A stretch of DNA of 45,167 nt. Origin: Bacteroidota bacterium (lineage in GTDB: Bacteria > Bacteroidota > Bacteroidia > Flavobacteriales > Flavobacteriaceae). Shown here one piece after another: positions 41,983-45,167 of the stretch. The stretch spans positions 1 through 45,167 of the forward strand of contig JAGXRT010000094.1 of the NCBI GenBank assembly GCA_018335575.1. The letters are read 5' to 3'. How positions within the stretch are numbered: position 1 is the first letter of the stretch; each line of letters starts with the position of its first letter. The position numbers and the translations under genes are program-made. Under the pieces are notes generated by a model. That model saw only the letters and a program-made list of their open reading frames with translations, had not been told where the DNA came from and searched no databases.

Positions 41983-42729
41983 ATGAAAGTATTAGTTTGT
42001 ATAAGTCATGTGCCTGATACCACTTCGAAAATCAACTTTACTGATAATGACACAAAGTTTGATACAAATGGAGTACAATATGTAATTAATCCGCACGACG
42101 AATATTCATTAACCCGCGCTATGTGGTTAAAAGAAAATCAAGGAGCTACAGTAACTGTAGTAAATGTAGGAACTGTAACTACCGAACCAACTTTACGTAA
42201 AGCTCTTGCTATTGGTGCAGATGATGCCATACGTGTAAATGCAGAACCAACCGATGGTTTTTTTGTAGCTAAACAACTTGCCGAAGTTGTAAAAAATGGA
42301 GGTTATGATTTAGTAATTGCCGGTCGTGAATCGTTGGATTACAACGGAGGAATGGTCCCTGGAATCTTAGCTACTATTTTAGACTATAATTTTATAAATG
42401 CATGCATTGGACTTGAAATTAATGGCAACAATGTAACTGCAACGAGAGAAATTGATGGCGGTAAAGAAGTATTAACTACAACCTTACCTGCTGTAATCGC
42501 CGGTCAAAAAGGCATCGTAGAAGAAAAAGATTTACGTATTCCAAATATGCGTGGTATTATGACAGCTCGTACTAAACCACTTACAATAGTTGAACCTGTG
42601 GCTTTTGAAAACACAACTTCCACTGTAAACTTTGAAAAACCTGCAGCCAAAGGAGCTGTTAAGTTAGTAGATGCTGATAATTTAGCCGAACTGGTTAATT
42701 TATTACATACAGAAGCTAAAGTAATTTAA
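41983..42729 (+). CDS. etfB: Electron transfer flavoprotein beta subunit
   Basis: A 248-residue subunit that binds AMP and, with EtfA, carries electrons from acyl-CoA and other dehydrogenases to the quinone pool. Marks are MKVLVCISHVPDTTSKINFT, YVINPHDEYSLTRAMWLKEN, ALAIGADDAIRVN, LVIAGRESLDYNGGMVPGIL and TTLPAVIAGQKGIVEEKDLR with IPNMRGIMTA, all usual for the family. etfA follows after 27 nt. A palindrome upstream may mark regulation. Confidence 0.96.
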   Translation: MKVLVCISHVPDTTSKINFTDNDTKFDTNGVQYVINPHDEYSLTRAMWLKENQGATVTVVNVGTVTTEPTLRKALAIGADDAIRVNAEPTDGFFVAKQLAEVVKNGGYDLVIAGRESLDYNGGMVPGILATILDYNFINACIGLEINGNNVTATREIDGGKEVLTTTLPAVIAGQKGIVEEKDLRIPNMRGIMTARTKPLTIVEPVAFENTTSTVNFEKPAAKGAVKLVDADNLAELVNLLHTEAKVI

Positions 42730-42756
42730 TAAACTGTTTAAAGAAAACCTAAAAAT

Positions 42757-43719
42757 ATGGCTGTATTAGTCTTTGCCGAATCTACGGATGGAAAATTTAA
42801 AAAAACTGCTTTTGAAGTAACTTCTTACGGAAAAAAAGTAGCAGAACAATTAGGAACTAACTTGGTAGTTTTAACAGTTAATGCAACTGACACCAATTCA
42901 TTATACACCTACGGGGCAGAAAAAATATTAAAAGTAAGCGACGATGCTTTAGCAACTTTTAATGCTAAAATATATGCAGATGTAATAAAGCAAGCTGCTG
43001 CAAATGTAAATGCAGTTGTGGTAATTATTGACTCAAGCAGTAATGGTCTTTATTTAGCTCCACTCGTGGCTGCAACCTTAAATGCCGGATTGGCCACTAA
43101 CGTAGTTGCTTTACCTACTTCTACATCACCATTTGTTGTAAAACGTAAAGCATTTTCAAATAAAGCATTTGTAAATACATCAATCAATACAGATATTAAA
43201 GTAATTGGACTTGCTAAAAACTCATTTGGATTAAAAGAAAATCAGGTGAGTGGAAGTGAAGAATCATTTACACCAACTAAATTATTAAGTGGCGTAACCT
43301 CTAGTTCTATCGATAAAACAACCGGAAAAGTAACTATAGCTGACGCAGACATCGTTGTTTCTGCCGGACGCGGATTAAAAGGACCTGAAAACTGGGGAAT
43401 GATAGAAGAACTTGCCGAAGTTTTAGGAGCAGCAACAGCCTGCTCAAAACCGGTGTCTGACTTAGGTTGGAGACCTCACGGAGAACATGTAGGTCAAACA
43501 GGAAAGCCCGTTACTTCCAATTTATACATTGCAGTAGGGATATCAGGAGCTATTCAACATTTGGCAGGAGTTAACTCATCCAAAGTAAAAGTAGTAATCA
43601 ATACAGATCCCGAAGCTCCGTTCTTTAAAGCAGCAGATTATGGTGTGGTAGGTGACGCTTTTGATGTAGTTCCTAAATTTATTGAAAAATTAAAAGAATT
43701 CAAAGCACAGAATTCGTAG
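42757..43719 (+). CDS. etfA: Electron transfer flavoprotein alpha subunit
   Basis: The 320-residue FAD-carrying subunit. The N-terminal domain (MAVLVFAESTDGKFKKTAFE) is shared with EtfB. The FAD domain in the last 130 or so residues has ADIVVSAGRGLKGPENWGMI, ACSKPVSDLGWRPHGEHVGQ, TGKPVTSNLYIAVGISGAIQ and INTDPEAPFFKAADYGVVGD, all standard FAD contacts. It forms a dimer with EtfB, whose gene is 27 nt upstream. A good terminator follows, ending the two-gene operon. Confidence 0.96.
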   Translation: MAVLVFAESTDGKFKKTAFEVTSYGKKVAEQLGTNLVVLTVNATDTNSLYTYGAEKILKVSDDALATFNAKIYADVIKQAAANVNAVVVIIDSSSNGLYLAPLVAATLNAGLATNVVALPTSTSPFVVKRKAFSNKAFVNTSINTDIKVIGLAKNSFGLKENQVSGSEESFTPTKLLSGVTSSSIDKTTGKVTIADADIVVSAGRGLKGPENWGMIEELAEVLGAATACSKPVSDLGWRPHGEHVGQTGKPVTSNLYIAVGISGAIQHLAGVNSSKVKVVINTDPEAPFFKAADYGVVGDAFDVVPKFIEKLKEFKAQNS

Positions 43720-43744
43720 AAAGATAAAGTTAAGTTAATGTTAG

Positions 43745-43792
43745 CTGTCTAATTAATTGGGTGAATAACTCTTTAATTAGACAGTTTTTTTT
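43745..43792 (+). terminator. Terminator of the etfBA operon
   Basis: CTGTCTAATTAA (43745-43756) pairs perfectly with TTAATTAGACAG (43773-43784) over a 16-nt loop, followed by eight T. It begins 25 nt past the etfA stop. Confidence 0.92.
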
Positions 43793-43833
43793 ACATTTGT
43801 TTCCTTACAACTTAATCAACTCGTTTTCAATTC

Positions 43834-44448
43834 ATGAACCTTATCAGGCTCAATATAAAAGGAATCTCATACAGTCAAACTCAAAGCGGAGCTTATGCTT
43901 TGGTGCTCAGCGAAGTAGATGGCGAAAAAACCTTACCAATTGTCATTGGCGCCTTTGAAGCTCAATCTATCGCCATTGCTTTAGAAAAAGATATAACTCC
44001 ACCTAGACCACTTACACACGATTTATTTAAAAGTTTTGCTGAAGTATTTCATATTACTATAAAACAAATAATCATTCACAAATTGGTTGATGGCGTGTTT
44101 TATTCGAGCTTAGTGTGTGAACGTTATGGATCTGAAGAAATTATTGATGCCAGAACTTCGGATGCTATTGCAATAGCTATCCGTTTTAATGCACCTATTT
44201 ATACCTATCCAAACATCTTAGATACGGCAGGTATATTTTTAAAATTAGAGCCTAAAAACCCGCTAAGTTCTGCCAACCAAGTAGACGATTTTTTAGAAAA
44301 CATTCTTTCTGATGACAATCGTTTAAGTGATTTTGATGAATACACCTTAGATGAACTTCATCAAAAATTAGCAGAGGCTGTAAAAAATGAAGATTACGAA
44401 CAAGCTGCTAAATTAAGGGATGAAATTGAAAAACGATCCAAAAAATAA
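43834..44448 (+). CDS. Bifunctional nuclease (BFN) domain protein with UVR motif
   Basis: A 204-residue cytosolic protein. Residues 1 to about 135 are a BFN (DUF151) domain: ISYSQTQSGAYALVLSEVDG, LPIVIGAFEAQSIAIALEKD, RPLTHDLFKSFAEVF and IDARTSDAIAIAIRFNAPIY. The C-terminal 35 residues form a UvrB/UvrC-type helical hairpin (LAEAVKNEDYEQAAKLRDEI). BFN proteins have reported DNase and RNase activity in plants, but bacterial roles are unsettled. The place between etfA and the nucleoside transporter gene is one I know from other flavobacteria. It starts 41 nt after the etfBA terminator. Confidence 0.93.
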   Translation: MNLIRLNIKGISYSQTQSGAYALVLSEVDGEKTLPIVIGAFEAQSIAIALEKDITPPRPLTHDLFKSFAEVFHITIKQIIIHKLVDGVFYSSLVCERYGSEEIIDARTSDAIAIAIRFNAPIYTYPNILDTAGIFLKLEPKNPLSSANQVDDFLENILSDDNRLSDFDEYTLDELHQKLAEAVKNEDYEQAAKLRDEIEKRSKK

Positions 44449-44457
44449 CCACTTTAT

Positions 44458-45167
44458 ATGAAGAAAATCTTATTATTACTGTTGTTCAGTATTGGTAACA
44501 CAGTATTATTTGCTCAAGAAACTACCACAACCATTATTAAAAGCGAAGGAATTACCTTAAATTCAGTTTTTAGAGGCGCTATTGGTATGTTAATTTTATT
44601 GCTAATTGCATTTGTATTTAGCTCAAATAGAAAAAGAATAAATTGGAAAACTGTTTCTGTAGGATTAATTACTCAACTCATTTTAGCCGTTGGAATTTTA
44701 AAAGGCGATAAAATTGGGTTCAGTTTTGAATTGGGTGGTAGTATGCGCCGCATCGATTTAAGTTTTATCCAAAAAAGTTTTGAAGCGGTTGGACAAGTAT
44801 TTGTCAATATTCTTGATTATACCAGAGCAGGGAGCGAATTTTTATTGGGTGGTATGATGAATGTGAACTCCTATGGATTTATTTTTGCTTTTCAGGTATT
44901 GCCTACCATCATTTTCTTTTCAGCCTTAACATCTGTACTATTCTACTTAGGTATCATCCAAAAAATAGTAAAAGGATTGGCCATTGCGTTAACCAAAATG
45001 TTACAAATTTCTGGAGCAGAAAGTTTGTCGGTTGCCGGTAACATCTTTTTAGGACAAACTGAAGCGCCCTTGATGATAAAGGCGTATTTAGAAAAAATGA
45101 CCCGCTCTGAAATCTTATTAGTAATGGTAGGTGGTATGGCTACTGTAGCCGGCGGTGTGTTGGCAGC
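44458..45167 (+). CDS. NupC-type concentrative nucleoside transporter (partial)
   Basis: The gene begins at ATG 44458, 9 nt after the nuclease stop, and runs off the window after 236 codons. A signal-like segment (MKKILLLLLFSIGNTVLFAQ) comes before the first CNT helices, an arrangement common in Bacteroidota. Family motifs are NSVFRGAIGMLILLLIAFVF, GFIFAFQVLPTIIFFSALTS and SGAESLSVAGNIFLGQTEAP (the ligand-binding GQTEAP loop), then MVGGMATVAGGVLA. CNT proteins import nucleosides with Na+ or H+. Salvaged deoxynucleosides could feed the deoxynucleoside kinase encoded at 35935-36549; that is inference. Confidence 0.93.
   Translation, partial: MKKILLLLLFSIGNTVLFAQETTTTIIKSEGITLNSVFRGAIGMLILLLIAFVFSSNRKRINWKTVSVGLITQLILAVGILKGDKIGFSFELGGSMRRIDLSFIQKSFEAVGQVFVNILDYTRAGSEFLLGGMMNVNSYGFIFAFQVLPTIIFFSALTSVLFYLGIIQKIVKGLAIALTKMLQISGAESLSVAGNIFLGQTEAPLMIKAYLEKMTRSEILLVMVGGMATVAGGVLA

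Overview
The window is AT-rich, gene-dense chromosomal DNA from a member of Bacteroidota, most likely a flavobacterium-like lineage. Evidence: a GldA-type gliding-motility ABC ATPase, GLPGLI and DUF5686 proteins, TonB-receptor-like outer-membrane proteins with a carboxypeptidase-regulatory-like domain, a DnaE with an N-terminal proofreading exonuclease, an S16 with a long acidic tail, a C-terminal chorismate mutase on DAHP synthase, and several matches to the Bacteroidota promoter (TTG about 19 nt before TAnnTTTG). I see no phage, transposon, CRISPR, rRNA or tRNA gene. Genus and species cannot be assigned.

Layout. 1-450: 3' end of katG. 531-3503: small membrane proteins, a DUF4287/DUF5655 protein, a tiny 14-Cys mini-protein with a CxCxx repeat, and a SigZ-like ECF sigma factor. 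3522-6611: two methyltransferases, DUF1697, moaD-moaE and a DUF2007 protein. 6675-9271: a saccharopine-dehydrogenase-family enzyme, an exported nitrobindin-like protein and trmN6. 9290-14945: rimM and rpsP diverge from dnaE. 14938-17793: gldA with a KtrA/KtrB-type K+ uptake pair. 17913-19207: lipB and rnhB. 19313-23757: putative porin, FAD oxidoreductase and aldo/keto reductase. 23762-26527: an NhaC-type antiporter and a Cys/Met-metabolism PLP enzyme. 26612-32139: the aromatic amino acid operon. 32177-35746: an outer-membrane receptor and its GLPGLI partner. 35935-41617: deoxynucleoside kinase, membrane pyrophosphatase and a DUF5686 protein. 41983-45167: etfB-etfA, a bifunctional nuclease and the start of a NupC-type transporter.

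The best find is upstream of pheA on the minus strand. A consensus promoter is followed by an unannotated 25-codon leader peptide carrying seven consecutive Phe/Tyr codons. After it come RNA segments that can form three mutually exclusive structures: a 1:2 hairpin, a 12-pair 2:3 antiterminator, and a 3:4 intrinsic terminator ending just before the pheA start codon. This is the complete geometry of ribosome-mediated attenuation. The operon behind it (pheA, aminotransferase, tyrA, DAHP synthase/chorismate mutase) makes Phe and Tyr, and it also carries rsgA and the D-aminoacyl-tRNA deacylase gene dtd.

The second find is a 36-residue metallothionein-like protein encoded at 2108-2218, immediately upstream of a sigma factor whose own C-terminus is Cys-rich. 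A 9-bp hairpin lies between them. A metal- or redox-responsive two-gene module is my inference. All calls are from reading the sequence; no database search was run.
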